NCBI RefSeq assembly: GCF_002934545.1
Contig: NZ_PTJA01000005.1
Location: 124,001-188,000, forward strand
From: Lacrimispora xylanisolvens
GTDB lineage: Bacteria > Bacillota > Clostridia > Lachnospirales > Lachnospiraceae
Length of the DNA stretch: 64,000 bases
Reading direction: 5' to 3'
The position numbers and the translations under genes were made by a program. Below, piece after piece: positions 9,524 through 18,062 of the stretch (position 1 is the stretch's first letter; every line of letters starts with the position of its first letter). The notes beneath the pieces were generated by a model. It saw only the letters and a program-made list of their open reading frames with translations. It ran no database searches and was not told where the DNA came from.

Positions 9524-10576
9524 CTAGCCGATGGCAGACAGGACACCGATTAACGGCAGCATGACTGACAGAAGAATCATTCCCACAGAAACTGCCAGAA
9601 CTGCTATCACAGTTGGTTCAAACCGGCCAATCATCTGCTCTGTGGCAAGATCAGCCTCTTCCTCATAGCTTTTTGATATCTCTGACATCACACTGTCCAG
9701 ACGGCCGCTTCTTGTTCCCACTTTAATCATCTGGATATAAAACCCGTTGAAAAGGCCAGTATCTTTCATTGCGCTGTAGTAGTCGCTGCCAGCTTCCAGC
9801 TGACTGGCACACTGACGTATTTTCTCTTCCACTGCCGGATTTTCTACCAGCTCACCTGCAAGCTCCATACCCTTTTCCAGATCCAGCCCGCTTTTTAAAG
9901 TAAGGGAAAGAACTGCAGTAAAGCGGCGGTTTGCTATGGATTTTGCTATTTTACTTCTTCGTTTGATCCAGTTAAGTAATCGTTCTGCAAGAAGGAATCT
10001 TCTTCCGTTCCTCCCCAGAATCCAGACAAAAAATGCTGCAATCCCAAGGAGAAGAATGATTACCAGCGAAATGGCACAGAAGATTCCTCCCAGTCTTGTT
10101 GCAGCAACTGATACCGGCGGCATCTGGGCCCCCAGCTGTTTATATACCTTTTCAAATACAGGCATTACCCTGGTAAACAGTACAAACAGAACAATCAAAA
10201 GCATCCCGATCATCATTGCCGGATAGGAAACCGCATTCTTCATGTTCTTCTTCATAATATGTTCTTTTTCATAATATCCGGCTAAAGACTCCATAATCTG
10301 ATCCAGAGTTCCTGTCTCTTCTCCAAGTCTTGCCATCCGGACCAGATAAGCCGGAAATGCGCCGGTTTCTTTCAATACTTTGGAAAACGGATTTCCCAGC
10401 TCTGCTTCCTCTGCCATGGATAAAAGCAGCTTCTTTTCTTCCTGATGCTGCGCATCCTCCGCCATAACAGACAATCCCTCATCAAGAGGGATTGCTGCAT
10501 GAAGAAGAATGGATATCTGAAGGCAGAATGCAGAAAGTTCCCGGGCAGAATACTGTTTTTTCTCTACTTTTGCCAT
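9524..10576 (-). CDS. pilC: PilC/GspF-type inner-membrane platform protein
   Basis: 350 residues containing the two repeated GspF domains, each followed by hydrophobic segments (about residues 150-200 and the extreme C-terminus). Family landmarks include LLHAAIPLDEGL near the start, RLGEETGTL closing the first repeat and KVGTRSGRL in the second. PilC couples the cytoplasmic ATPases to pilin assembly at the membrane. The frame opens 10 codons earlier at 10606 with TAATG overlap to the upstream gene. The ATG at 10576 has AAAGGA/GGGAG sites in front and is preferred, but both are possible. Confidence 0.9.
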   Translation of the reverse strand: MAKVEKKQYSARELSAFCLQISILLHAAIPLDEGLSVMAEDAQHQEEKKLLLSMAEEAELGNPFSKVLKETGAFPAYLVRMARLGEETGTLDQIMESLAGYYEKEHIMKKNMKNAVSYPAMMIGMLLIVLFVLFTRVMPVFEKVYKQLGAQMPPVSVAATRLGGIFCAISLVIILLLGIAAFFVWILGRNGRRFLLAERLLNWIKRRSKIAKSIANRRFTAVLSLTLKSGLDLEKGMELAGELVENPAVEEKIRQCASQLEAGSDYYSAMKDTGLFNGFYIQMIKVGTRSGRLDSVMSEISKSYEEEADLATEQMIGRFEPTVIAVLAVSVGMILLSVMLPLIGVLSAIG

Positions 10577-10605
10577 CTGTCCTTTCTCCCTTTTCATTCC
10601 ATTCA

Positions 10606-11598
10606 TTAATATGTATATTTCGCCTTATAATTGGAGCTGTTTGTAATATAATCCTTAATGGAAGGATCATTTTTTCCCGATGAGGCAAAGGTGGGATCCA
10701 TCAGCTTCCACTGAGTACCGTCAAAATAAATGATATTATCCACCCAGCCCTGTCCTTCTATGTACACGCTCACCCATGCGTGGTAAAGACTGCCCGTATA
10801 TCCCACCACCAGTTTGGTTGGGATATTCTGAGAACGAAGCATGGCTGTCATGACAGCTGCATAGTCAAAACAGATTCCCTTTTTCACAGACAGAACGTGA
10901 TCCACATTAGGTAAGTAACCGGACTGGACTGAATTGGCAAGTGCGGTATCGTATGTAAAATTCTGTACAACGTAATTATATACATTGCTTACAACTCCCA
11001 GTGCATCTGCTGCAGAAGCAGCAACTTCTGCACCTTTAGCAACCACGGCGCTGCCGGCAGTAAAGTTCACATACTGGTTGGGATATAAAAATGGTTCATA
11101 CTCATTGGACAGCGTTACGTTTAAGCTGTTATTGGATTTTACCGCATACTGGTTTCCGGAAACCTGTTCCAATACCCGAACGGTATAGGTTCCGCTTCCT
11201 TCAGTGAGAGGAAATACTTCATATGCCGATCTGGAATTCAGATCATAGGTATATGTCTCGCCCCCGCTTTTTATAACCTGAACCTTAATTTTAGCTGAAT
11301 TACCGGTATACTGCACCATCACATAACCATGGCTGGTATTGGATGCATCTAAAAGAACGGAATTGCTGTTGTAAGTAACCGTTCCTGACGCCTGGGGAAC
11401 CTTAACACTGCTTCCCGCAGGTTTGGAATAAAGAGGAACTGCCTCATCTTTAATTGTAACAACCGTTTTCCACTCTGTGGCTTCTGCTGTCTGATCAGCA
11501 GAAGCAATCCGGTTTGCCGGAGCACAGCCGTTTAAAGAAAACAACAGGGCTGCACTGACGGCGGCGGCAGCCATACCTTTTTTTCTCATGCTCATCAT
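10606..11598 (-). CDS. Transglutaminase-like lipoprotein
   Basis: 330 residues. A lipoprotein signal (lipobox LNGC, cysteine near residue 25) predicts export and membrane anchoring. The C-terminal half is a transglutaminase/protease-like domain with the Cys-His-Asp triad visible: Cys in KGICFDYAAV, His in YHAWVSV and Asp in LMDPTF. The N-terminal half is beta-rich and may bind cell wall. It is the first gene of the pil run, and its stop overlaps the longer pilC start. In Gram-positives such proteins may act as peptidases or crosslinkers at the envelope; the substrate is unknown. Confidence 0.85.
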   Translation of the reverse strand: MMSMRKKGMAAAAVSAALLFSLNGCAPANRIASADQTAEATEWKTVVTIKDEAVPLYSKPAGSSVKVPQASGTVTYNSNSVLLDASNTSHGYVMVQYTGNSAKIKVQVIKSGGETYTYDLNSRSAYEVFPLTEGSGTYTVRVLEQVSGNQYAVKSNNSLNVTLSNEYEPFLYPNQYVNFTAGSAVVAKGAEVAASAADALGVVSNVYNYVVQNFTYDTALANSVQSGYLPNVDHVLSVKKGICFDYAAVMTAMLRSQNIPTKLVVGYTGSLYHAWVSVYIEGQGWVDNIIYFDGTQWKLMDPTFASSGKNDPSIKDYITNSSNYKAKYTY

Positions 11599-11609
11599 CT
11601 CCTAAATGG

Positions 11610-12347
11610 TTATCCCAGACGCTGCCTTACAATCTCATAAGCCAGCACTCCTGCAGCTACTGAGGCATTGAGAGAATCAATGTTTCCCTTCATCGGAATG
11701 GAAGCGACCATATCACAGGTTTCTTTGACCAGTCTGCCCACTCCGCTTCCCTCACTGCCAATAACAAGACCAATGGGTCCTTTTAAATTCAGGCGGTACA
11801 TGCTTTCTCCATCCATATCCGCACATACGAACCACATTCCCTTTTTCTTTAAATCTTCCATCACAGCAGTTAAATTGGTTACTTTCGCAACCGGTGTATA
11901 ATTAAGTGCACCTGCTGATGTCTTTGCCACTGTAGCCGTTAAACCAACTGCTCTCCGCTTGGGTATAATAACACCGTGGGCTCCTGCAAGGTTGGCTGTA
12001 CGGATAATGGCTCCCAGATTGTGAGGATCTTCAATTCCGTCAAGCAGGAAGAGGAACGGCGGTTCTCCCTTTTCTTCTGCTGCTTTTAACAAATCTTCCA
12101 CTTCTGCATATTCATAAGCAGCAGCATGGGCGATCACACCCTGATGGTGGCCTTCCTCAGACATCTGATCCAGACGTTCTCTTTCAACAAAGTTGACTAT
12201 GGTATCTGTCTTTTTGGCTTCCCTTAAGATGGATTGAATGGGGCCATCGGATACACCTTTCTGCACATACAGCTTGTCAATGGTCTTTCCGGAACGGAAC
12301 GCTTCAAGAACTGCATTCCTTCCTTCTATTGTAAATTCTTCTATCAT
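11610..12347 (-). CDS. rlmB: TrmH-family 2'-O-ribose RNA methyltransferase (RlmB-like)
   Basis: 245-residue SPOUT methyltransferase. The N-terminal substrate-binding domain begins with EGRNAVLEAF. The SPOUT core carries the three family motifs: DPHNLGAIIRTANLAGA, IGSEGSGVGRL and IPMKGNIDSLNASVA. Members of this group methylate G2251 of 23S rRNA, although close paralogues act on other RNAs. The start overlaps the mrnC stop by 4 bases (ATGA). The cysS-mrnC-rlmB order is common in Firmicutes. Confidence 0.92.
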   Translation of the reverse strand: MIEEFTIEGRNAVLEAFRSGKTIDKLYVQKGVSDGPIQSILREAKKTDTIVNFVERERLDQMSEEGHHQGVIAHAAAYEYAEVEDLLKAAEEKGEPPFLFLLDGIEDPHNLGAIIRTANLAGAHGVIIPKRRAVGLTATVAKTSAGALNYTPVAKVTNLTAVMEDLKKKGMWFVCADMDGESMYRLNLKGPIGLVIGSEGSGVGRLVKETCDMVASIPMKGNIDSLNASVAAGVLAYEIVRQRLG

Positions 12348-12802
12348 TCCAGTTCTCCTATTCTGTTAAGCCCCCTGCTTACCACCCAAATCAAACGTTC
12401 CAGCTTTCCGCTTAAATAGAGATAACCGCATAAAGCTTCAAATCCGGTTGCGGTTCTGTAATCTGCCACTGTTGCATGTTTGGCTGTTGTGGCAGATTTG
12501 GCATTTCGCCCCCGTTTGTATACGGCAATCTCCTCCGGAGTCAGTTCTTCCCCTTCCACCAGACTTCTGATGATGTCAGCCTGAGCCTTTGCATTCACCA
12601 GTCTGGCGCTTTTCTTATGCATGTTATTTACCTGGGTGCTTCCATGATTCATGACTTTCGTCCGGATAATCAGTTCATACACCGCATCTCCGATATAGGC
12701 CAGTGCAAGAGGAGAATAACTGGTAATATCCACGTTCTTTAACTGAAGTGTATCTGCAAAATAATCGGTAAATGCAGACAGTGAAATTATACTCTCTTCC
12801 AT
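12344..12802 (-). CDS. mrnC: Mini-ribonuclease III (23S rRNA maturation)
   Basis: 152-residue RNase III-like nuclease that lacks a double-stranded RNA-binding domain. The active-site signature is ALAYIGDAVYEL with the catalytic Asp, and a second acidic/RNA-facing region carries HKKSARLVNAKAQA. In Bacillus, Mini-III trims 23S rRNA ends as a dimer. The gene begins 16 bases inside the 3' end of cysS and overlaps rlmB by 4 bases, so the three genes are tightly coupled. Confidence 0.92.
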   Translation of the reverse strand: MEESIISLSAFTDYFADTLQLKNVDITSYSPLALAYIGDAVYELIIRTKVMNHGSTQVNNMHKKSARLVNAKAQADIIRSLVEGEELTPEEIAVYKRGRNAKSATTAKHATVADYRTATGFEALCGYLYLSGKLERLIWVVSRGLNRIGELE

Positions 12803-14190
12803 TTTACACCTTCCCTGGTGTCCTCCAGTACAATGCCCTGATCCAACAGTTTACCCCTGATTTCATCAGCCAGTGCAAAGTCCTTGTCTTTTCTTGCCTG
12901 CTGTCTTGCAGCAATCATGGCTTCAATCTCTTCCGCAAGAATCACTTCTTCCTTTTCTGTAATAATTCCCAGAATACCGCAAAGCTTTTCGATGGTATTT
13001 TTCAGCAAAGTAACATACTCCAGAGAGCTTTCCTCATCAGTAGTGGAGTTGCTTACCTTTACCAGTTCAAAAATTGCGGAGATGGCATCTGCCGTATTAA
13101 AATCATCATCCATGGCGGCTTCGTATTTCTCCACCAGAGCATTGACCTGATTTATGTCTTCCTTCTCAAGCAGCCCCTCAGTTTTAGCTGAAGCTTCCAG
13201 GCCCTTTAACTTATCAACTGCAGTCAGGATGCGCTCCAGACCATTTTTAGAGGACTCCATTAAATCAGCACTGAAATTTAAAGGACTTCTGTAATGAGCA
13301 CTGAGCATAAAGAAACGAAGTACCTGAAGATCATATTTTTCACTGATATCGCGAACGGTAAAGAAGTTGCCCAGAGACTTTGACATCTTCCTGTTATCAA
13401 TATTAAGAAATGCGTTATGCATCCAGTATTTTGCAAACTCTTTTCCGTTGGCTGCCTCACTCTGTGCAATCTCATTCTCATGATGGGGGAAGATTAAATC
13501 CTCACCGCCTGCATGAATATCGATCTGGTCACCCAGATATTTCTTGGACATAACCGAGCACTCAATGTGCCAGCCGGGACGACCGTCACACCAGGGAGAT
13601 TCCCAGTAAGGCTCCCCTTCTTTCTTCGGTTTCCACAGCACGAAATCGGTGGGATCTTCCTTTTCCTCTTCTCCGGTTACTTTCAGTTCACGAAAACCGG
13701 ACTGCAGATCCTCCAGGTTTTTATGAGACAGTTTTCCATACTGATCAAATGATTTGGTACGGAAATAAACGGTACCATCCTTGGCTGCGTATGCATGACC
13801 GGACTCAATTAAATGTGCAATCATATCAAGCATTCCGCAGATCTCTTCTGTAGCAAGAGGATTCTTGGTTGCCGGCTTTACATTCATGGCCTCCATATCC
13901 TTTTTGCACTCATCAATATAGCGCTTTGAAACGGTATCCGCATCAACGCCTTCTTCAATGGCTTTTTTAATAATTTTGTCATCCACATCGGTAAAGTTGG
14001 AAACAAAATTTACATCGTAGCCCTTATATTCAAAATATCTCCGTACTGTATCAAATACGATCATCGGACGTGCATTTCCGATGTGGATCAGATTATATAC
14101 CGTAGGACCGCAGACATACATCTTCACCTTCCCTGCCTCTAACGGTATGAATTCTTCTTTTTGTCTGGATAATGTGTTAAATATTTTCAT
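12787..14190 (-). CDS. cysS: Cysteinyl-tRNA synthetase
   Basis: 467-residue class I synthetase that charges tRNA-Cys. The N-terminal zinc and ATP site reads [19 protein letters not shown], with HIGN as the HIGH-type motif. Mid-protein GWHIECSVM and HHENEIAQ supply zinc ligands, and KMSKSLGN is the KMSKS loop. It begins 21 bases after ispF and runs into mrnC. No T-box leader was found immediately upstream. Confidence 0.96.
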   Translation of the reverse strand: MKIFNTLSRQKEEFIPLEAGKVKMYVCGPTVYNLIHIGNARPMIVFDTVRRYFEYKGYDVNFVSNFTDVDDKIIKKAIEEGVDADTVSKRYIDECKKDMEAMNVKPATKNPLATEEICGMLDMIAHLIESGHAYAAKDGTVYFRTKSFDQYGKLSHKNLEDLQSGFRELKVTGEEEKEDPTDFVLWKPKKEGEPYWESPWCDGRPGWHIECSVMSKKYLGDQIDIHAGGEDLIFPHHENEIAQSEAANGKEFAKYWMHNAFLNIDNRKMSKSLGNFFTVRDISEKYDLQVLRFFMLSAHYRSPLNFSADLMESSKNGLERILTAVDKLKGLEASAKTEGLLEKEDINQVNALVEKYEAAMDDDFNTADAISAIFELVKVSNSTTDEESSLEYVTLLKNTIEKLCGILGIITEKEEVILAEEIEAMIAARQQARKDKDFALADEIRGKLLDQGIVLEDTREGVKWKRV

Positions 14191-14211
14191 GCTGTCTCCC
14201 TTCTTCTCCTG

Positions 14212-14763
14212 TTATTCCTGTTTGCAGCAGCCTTTACAGCCCTGACAGCCGCCTTCGCTTTGCATGATTCTGTCATCATAACAGTAATCTCCGACAGAAG
14301 TCAAAAGAACAACGGCCTGTGAGGATATTCCTTCTCCTCTTCCGGTAAATCCCAGTCCTTCCTCTGTTGTCGCTTTCACATTCACCTTGTCAACCGGCAG
14401 ATTCAGCGCGTCAGCCATATTCTGCGCCATAAGCGGCCTGTATGACAAAAGCTTTGGTTTTTGGGCGATCACAGTGGAATCAATATTCTCCACAACATAT
14501 CCGTTCTCTTCCAGCAGACCCGCCACATTCTTTAACAGTTCGATACTGGAGACTCCTTTATACTTAGGATCTGTGTCAGGGAAATGTTCCCCGATATCTC
14601 CTAATCCGGCTGCTCCCAATAAAGCATCTATCACTGCGTGGGTCAGCACATCTGCATCTGAATGGCCCAGAAGTCCCATCTCATATGGAATGGTCACTCC
14701 ACCCAGAATCAAATCTCTGCCTTCTGCAAATTTATGAACATCATATCCCTGTCCAATTCTCAT
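14212..14763 (-). CDS. ispF: 2-C-methyl-D-erythritol 2,4-cyclodiphosphate synthase with cysteine-rich tail
   Basis: MEP-pathway enzyme that makes the cyclic diphosphate precursor of IPP and DMAPP, and hence of quinones and undecaprenyl carriers. Metal ligands are visible in GYDVH (Asp8, His10) and [10 protein letters not shown] (His42). Nucleotide-binding [16 protein letters not shown] is at about 132-147. Typical IspF ends near residue 157. This 183-residue version adds about 25 residues ending [13 protein letters not shown], a CxxCxxCC cluster that may bind metal. It sits between the DagK-like gene and cysS with short gaps, so it is probably in their operon. Confidence 0.93.
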   Translation of the reverse strand: MRIGQGYDVHKFAEGRDLILGGVTIPYEMGLLGHSDADVLTHAVIDALLGAAGLGDIGEHFPDTDPKYKGVSSIELLKNVAGLLEENGYVVENIDSTVIAQKPKLLSYRPLMAQNMADALNLPVDKVNVKATTEEGLGFTGRGEGISSQAVVLLTSVGDYCYDDRIMQSEGGCQGCKGCCKQE

Positions 14764-14797
14764 TATTTTTTCCTTTCCTATATAAATAAATCAGATC

Positions 14798-15724
14798 TTA
14801 AACGATCATTCGAAGTTTCTTACTGATACACCGGATCTCCACGTCATTCTGGCAAAAACAGCTTTCTCCATCAACATGAACCGCCATGGGGCGATCCATA
14901 TGAATGTGAATCTCTTCGCAGGTATAGAAACGGATCCCTTTGTTTACAGACTTTTTTCCCATAAGGGAATTAAGCAGTACACAGATAAGCTTACTCTTCT
15001 TCCGGTTATTCATCACGCAGACTGACAGTTTCCCGTCTTCAAAATCTGCATCGGGAGCAAATTTAAATCCTCCGCCTTCATATGGATGAATATGGGTCGA
15101 AATGAAATAAGCATGGTTAAACTCAATCTTTTGTACTCCGTTCAGCACGATATATCCCTTGCAGGACTTCGCTGATATAAGCTGTCTGACGCCTACAAGC
15201 AAATAGGCCAGTTTTCCAATTCTCAGTCTGTGAAGCAGCCCTTTGGTTCTGGAATACAACAGATTATGACAGACAGCCGCATCCATACCGATACCGGAGC
15301 TGACCATAAAGCGGCGATGGGAAATCTCACTGTCTCCATATGATAATACTCCATAGTCCATCAATTTATAATATTTGGGATGCAGAATCTTATTCAAACA
15401 TCGGATGGGATTCTTCGGAAGTTTTAAGCTTCTTGCCAGATCATTGCCAGATCCTGCCGGAATATAACCAAGTGTAACACAACTGCACATGGAATATCCA
15501 TCAAGAATCTCATTGACTGTCCCATCGCCACCGACTGCGATGATTACATTGGATTCTTTACACCCTTCTGTTAAATTTTTTGCAAATATCTTTGCGTCCC
15601 CTGGCTTTTCAGTTAAATATGCCTGATATTCCACACCGGAATCGTTTAATGTCCGTTCCAGCTTATCCCAGATAATTTTACCCCGTCCGCAACAGGAGTT
15701 CGGGTTAACAATAAAATAGTACAT
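14798..15724 (-). CDS. Diacylglycerol kinase-family lipid kinase (YegS/DgkB type)
   Basis: 308 residues. The N-terminal catalytic domain has NPNSCCGRGK at the start, the nucleotide loop VGGDGTVNEIL at about 60-70, and GSGNDLARSL at about 93-102. A C-terminal beta domain follows. Family members phosphorylate diacylglycerol or related lipids at the membrane and return DAG to phospholipid synthesis; the exact substrate cannot be read from sequence. The frame extends 16 codons further up, but GGAGG lies 6 bases before the ATG at 15724. ispF follows after 34 bases. Confidence 0.88.
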   Translation of the reverse strand: MYYFIVNPNSCCGRGKIIWDKLERTLNDSGVEYQAYLTEKPGDAKIFAKNLTEGCKESNVIIAVGGDGTVNEILDGYSMCSCVTLGYIPAGSGNDLARSLKLPKNPIRCLNKILHPKYYKLMDYGVLSYGDSEISHRRFMVSSGIGMDAAVCHNLLYSRTKGLLHRLRIGKLAYLLVGVRQLISAKSCKGYIVLNGVQKIEFNHAYFISTHIHPYEGGGFKFAPDADFEDGKLSVCVMNNRKKSKLICVLLNSLMGKKSVNKGIRFYTCEEIHIHMDRPMAVHVDGESCFCQNDVEIRCISKKLRMIV

Positions 15725-15871
15725 GGAATCCCTCCGCTTTTTGCTATTTGTAAGTATAACATAAAAGAACAAAAATGAATATAAAAAAAAAGGAAAAAGG
15801 TCTGGGTGTCATATCGAAAAAGAAAGAATTTTGTATTTTATGAGTTTTTTTATCCAAATATTATATTTTAA

Positions 15872-15900
15872 TTGCATTTTTTGCACACTTTTTATATAAT
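15872..15900 (+). promoter_or_regulatory. Candidate sigma-A promoter for the secreted wall-binding protein
   Basis: TTGCAT (15872-15877), a 17-base spacer and a perfect TATAAT (15895-15900), about 67 bases ahead of the start codon in AT-rich DNA. Confidence 0.6.
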
Positions 15901-15967
15901 ATTTTAAAATTTATCAGTCAGGCTTGAGGGTAACTGCAAGTAAATTAAACTATCGGGGGTATTTACC

Positions 15968-16411
15968 ATGAGAAAAGTGCAATTATTTCTAGCTGCTATG
16001 TTATTGGCGACAGCATTCAGTATGACTACTTATGCTGCTGAATGGAAAAGCAACGACCAGGGGTGGTGGTATGAGAAAGATGACGGTTCCTATCCGGCTA
16101 ACAAACTGGAAAAAGTTGGAGAATACTGGTACTATTTTAACGAAGCTGGTTACGCTCAAAGCGGCTGGGTAAAGCTTGATACCGGTTGGTATGAGCTGAA
16201 CGACTACGGAATCTGCCAAAATCCCATCGATCCTGCAACACAGCTACCAGCAGGTGCTCCTTATGGCGGTTGGATTAAATATGTTGAATTGTTTGGAACT
16301 AAGGAAGAGCTAGGCGCTGTATCATACAATAACTTTTACTGGATCAAGTTTTATGATGTGCCAGAGGCAGATACTACCAATGCATATCAAACTGATTTTA
16401 ACCAGGTTTAA
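15968..16411 (+). CDS. Small secreted protein with choline-binding-type wall repeats
   Basis: 147 residues. A signal peptide ends near residue 23 (TTYAA). Then come aromatic-rich repeats of the cell-wall-binding type (GWWYEKDDGSYP, YWYYFNEAGYAQSGW, GWYELNDYGICQ). The last 65 residues are non-repetitive and unrecognised. It is probably exported and wall-attached, with no catalytic domain. It has its own promoter upstream and a terminator downstream, so it is transcribed alone. Confidence 0.85.
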   Translation: MRKVQLFLAAMLLATAFSMTTYAAEWKSNDQGWWYEKDDGSYPANKLEKVGEYWYYFNEAGYAQSGWVKLDTGWYELNDYGICQNPIDPATQLPAGAPYGGWIKYVELFGTKEELGAVSYNNFYWIKFYDVPEADTTNAYQTDFNQV

Positions 16412-16423
16412 TCACCTGATGTG

Positions 16424-16458
16424 ACTGGTCAGCACCACTCATGCTGGCCAGTATTTTT
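16424..16458 (+). terminator. Intrinsic terminator of the wall-binding protein gene
   Basis: ACTGGTCAGCA pairs with TGCTGGCCAGT (one G-T), loop of 7, followed by ATTTTTAATT on the plus strand, 12 bases after the stop. Confidence 0.8.
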
Positions 16459-16481
16459 AATTCATGAAATTGCTGCAAATA

Positions 16482-16530
16482 AAAAAACACATCAGATCCG
16501 ACTCATATATCAGATTACCGTGTGTTTTTT
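16482..16530 (-). terminator. Candidate terminator of the tRNA-Val/tRNA-Met unit
   Basis: On the minus strand AAAAAACACA pairs with TGTGTTTTTT around a loosely paired interior. It follows the tRNA-Met 3' end by 3 bases and ends in a T-run. Confidence 0.6.
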
Positions 16531-16533
16531 AAG

Positions 16534-16607
16534 TAGCGGAAGGGAGATTCGAACTCTCGACACCACGGGTATGAACCGTGTGCTCTGGCCAACTGAGCTA
16601 TTCCGCC
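16534..16607 (-). tRNA. tRNA-Met (anticodon CAT)
   Basis: A 74-base cloverleaf. Acceptor GGCGGAA/TTCCGCT closes with a G-T pair, so this is not the initiator C-A type. The anticodon arm is CACGG-TTCATAC-CCGTG. The T-arm is GAGAG-TTCGAAT-CTCCC with one A-C mismatch. The D-arm is GCTC/GAGC. CAT could also mark a tRNA-Ile modified at C34, but the body reads as elongator Met. No CCA is encoded. Confidence 0.9.
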
Positions 16608-16641
16608 ATATTTAATTGTTTGACAAGCGCTTGCTTATCAG

Positions 16642-16714
16642 TGGGACCTACAGGGCTCGAACCTGTGACCCTCTGCTTGTAAGGCAGATGCTCTCCCAGC
16701 TGAGCTAAGATCCC
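16642..16714 (-). tRNA. tRNA-Val (anticodon TAC)
   Basis: A 73-base cloverleaf. Acceptor GGGATCT/AGGTCCC has one wobble pair, the D-arm is GCTC/GAGC, the anticodon loop CTTACAA gives TAC, and the T-arm is ACAGG-TTCGAGC-CCTGT. It lies 34 bases upstream of tRNA-Met in the same direction. The inverted repeat GCTTGTCA/TGACAAGC flanks it on both sides. Confidence 0.95.
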
Positions 16715-16966
16715 AGTGCTTGTCAGGAGCTTTTATTTTCTCTCGTTCCCGACTGCTTCATTAGTATAATATGAATTGTATTAATTGTCAACACTTTTTT
16801 GTCAATTTTTTTCTTTTTTTACAATGTCTTGTAAAACCCTGATTCCTGCGAGGTTTTTCCCACTTATCCCCCTAAAAAAATATTTATAATTCGGAACTAT
16901 TTCACTTTTTTTATGAAATTGAATAATATGGTAAAAGGAATATAAGTAATAATTAGAGGAGAGATA

Positions 16967-17956
16967 ATGTCAAAGCAAAGCACTGCTACTGAAATAAAAG
17001 ATGATGAATCCATATTAATCCAGGTAGATAAATATTTTGAGCGACTGATGAATTTTATAGAAGAGCGAAACCTGGAAGATATAAAAGCAGGGATTAAACA
17101 AAATTTACACTACGTTGAGGAAAAAGATGCCCCCGCCTATCATTCAATTATTAATTATTACAACCATTTCAGCAGCTTATGGGGGGCCTATGACCCGGAT
17201 AAGGAAATATATGATCTTGTAAACAACCGTGCTGATGCATTAGTGAATCATAAAAAAGATTTTGAATGGCTATATGGGCAGCTTAGTGATTATAGATCTA
17301 AGAAAATTTTGTTAAATATTCTTTCCTATTGGCTTAAGACCGATAAAACGTTAATCGATGATATCTGTGATAAATGTTTTAGCCAATATTTTGATTTTGA
17401 TTTGATACACTGCGATCACAACGAAGTTTTCGTGGATATGGGAGCTTATATAGGGGATACTCTCATACAATATATAAATATGTTTGGTAAAAATTGTTAT
17501 AAGCAAATCTATTGTTATGAAATTGTCCCCAAAAACGTACAATTTATTTATAAAAATATAGAATTATTTAAACTAAATAATGTTTTAGTGCGTGAGAAGG
17601 GCGTAAGTGATAAGACTGGTTTCATGTATTTAGAGGAAGATGGTATTTCTTCTGTCCGTCAACTTGCAGATAATGGTACTCTTAAAGTTCCGACAGTTTC
17701 AATAGATGAAGATATTGAGGGTAAAGTAACTTTTATTAAAATGGACATTGAGGGTGGAGAAGAAAGTGCATTATCAGGGTGCAAAAATAAGATTGCCCAA
17801 TATCATCCCAAATTAGCATTGAGTGCTTATCATAATCATAAAGACCTGTGGAAATTAGCACGTATTATTAATGAAATTGACCCGTCTTACCGCTTCTATC
17901 TGCGATATTATGGCTATGCTCTGGTTCCCACAGAATTCGTATTGTATGCATTGTAA
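16967..17956 (+). CDS. FkbM-family methyltransferase
   Basis: 329 residues. The C-terminal half is a SAM-dependent FkbM fold: FVDMGAYIGDT (SAM-binding loop) near residue 155 and FIKMDIEGGEESAL near 265. The N-terminal 120 residues are helical and unrecognised. FkbM enzymes O-methylate sugars, lipids or small molecules; the acceptor is unknown here. The gene is clearly more AT-rich than its neighbours and stands alone between tRNAs and a NYN-domain gene, which hints at horizontal gain. AGAGGAG precedes the ATG. TTGAAT, 16 bases, TATAAG just upstream is a weak promoter candidate. Confidence 0.85.
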   Translation: MSKQSTATEIKDDESILIQVDKYFERLMNFIEERNLEDIKAGIKQNLHYVEEKDAPAYHSIINYYNHFSSLWGAYDPDKEIYDLVNNRADALVNHKKDFEWLYGQLSDYRSKKILLNILSYWLKTDKTLIDDICDKCFSQYFDFDLIHCDHNEVFVDMGAYIGDTLIQYINMFGKNCYKQIYCYEIVPKNVQFIYKNIELFKLNNVLVREKGVSDKTGFMYLEEDGISSVRQLADNGTLKVPTVSIDEDIEGKVTFIKMDIEGGEESALSGCKNKIAQYHPKLALSAYHNHKDLWKLARIINEIDPSYRFYLRYYGYALVPTEFVLYAL

Positions 17957-17991
17957 TAACCAGATGCCAGACGGTTGGAATAAATTATATA

Positions 17992-18033
17992 AACCTTCAG
18001 TCTGATGTAAATAAAATTACACAGCCTGAAGGT
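17992..18033 (+). terminator. Bidirectional terminator between the FkbM and NYN genes
   Basis: ACCTTCAG pairs with CTGAAGGT, and the interior adds a TGTAA/TTACA helix. It lies between convergent genes, with T-rich sequence on the plus side and A-rich on the other. Confidence 0.7.
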
Positions 18034-18062
18034 CTATTATTTTCTTATCCCAGTCGTTTTCT

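Noticed and set aside
12787-15772. T-box ahead of cysS
   Set aside because: Genes are packed with gaps of 21 and 34 bases, which leaves no room for a T-box immediately upstream of cysS or ispF, and no T-box consensus was seen before the first gene.
16621-16725. Inverted repeat GCTTGTCA/TGACAAGC around tRNA-Val as an integration site
   Set aside because: It is an inverted, not direct, repeat that can pair around the tRNA as a processing stem; no integrase is nearby.
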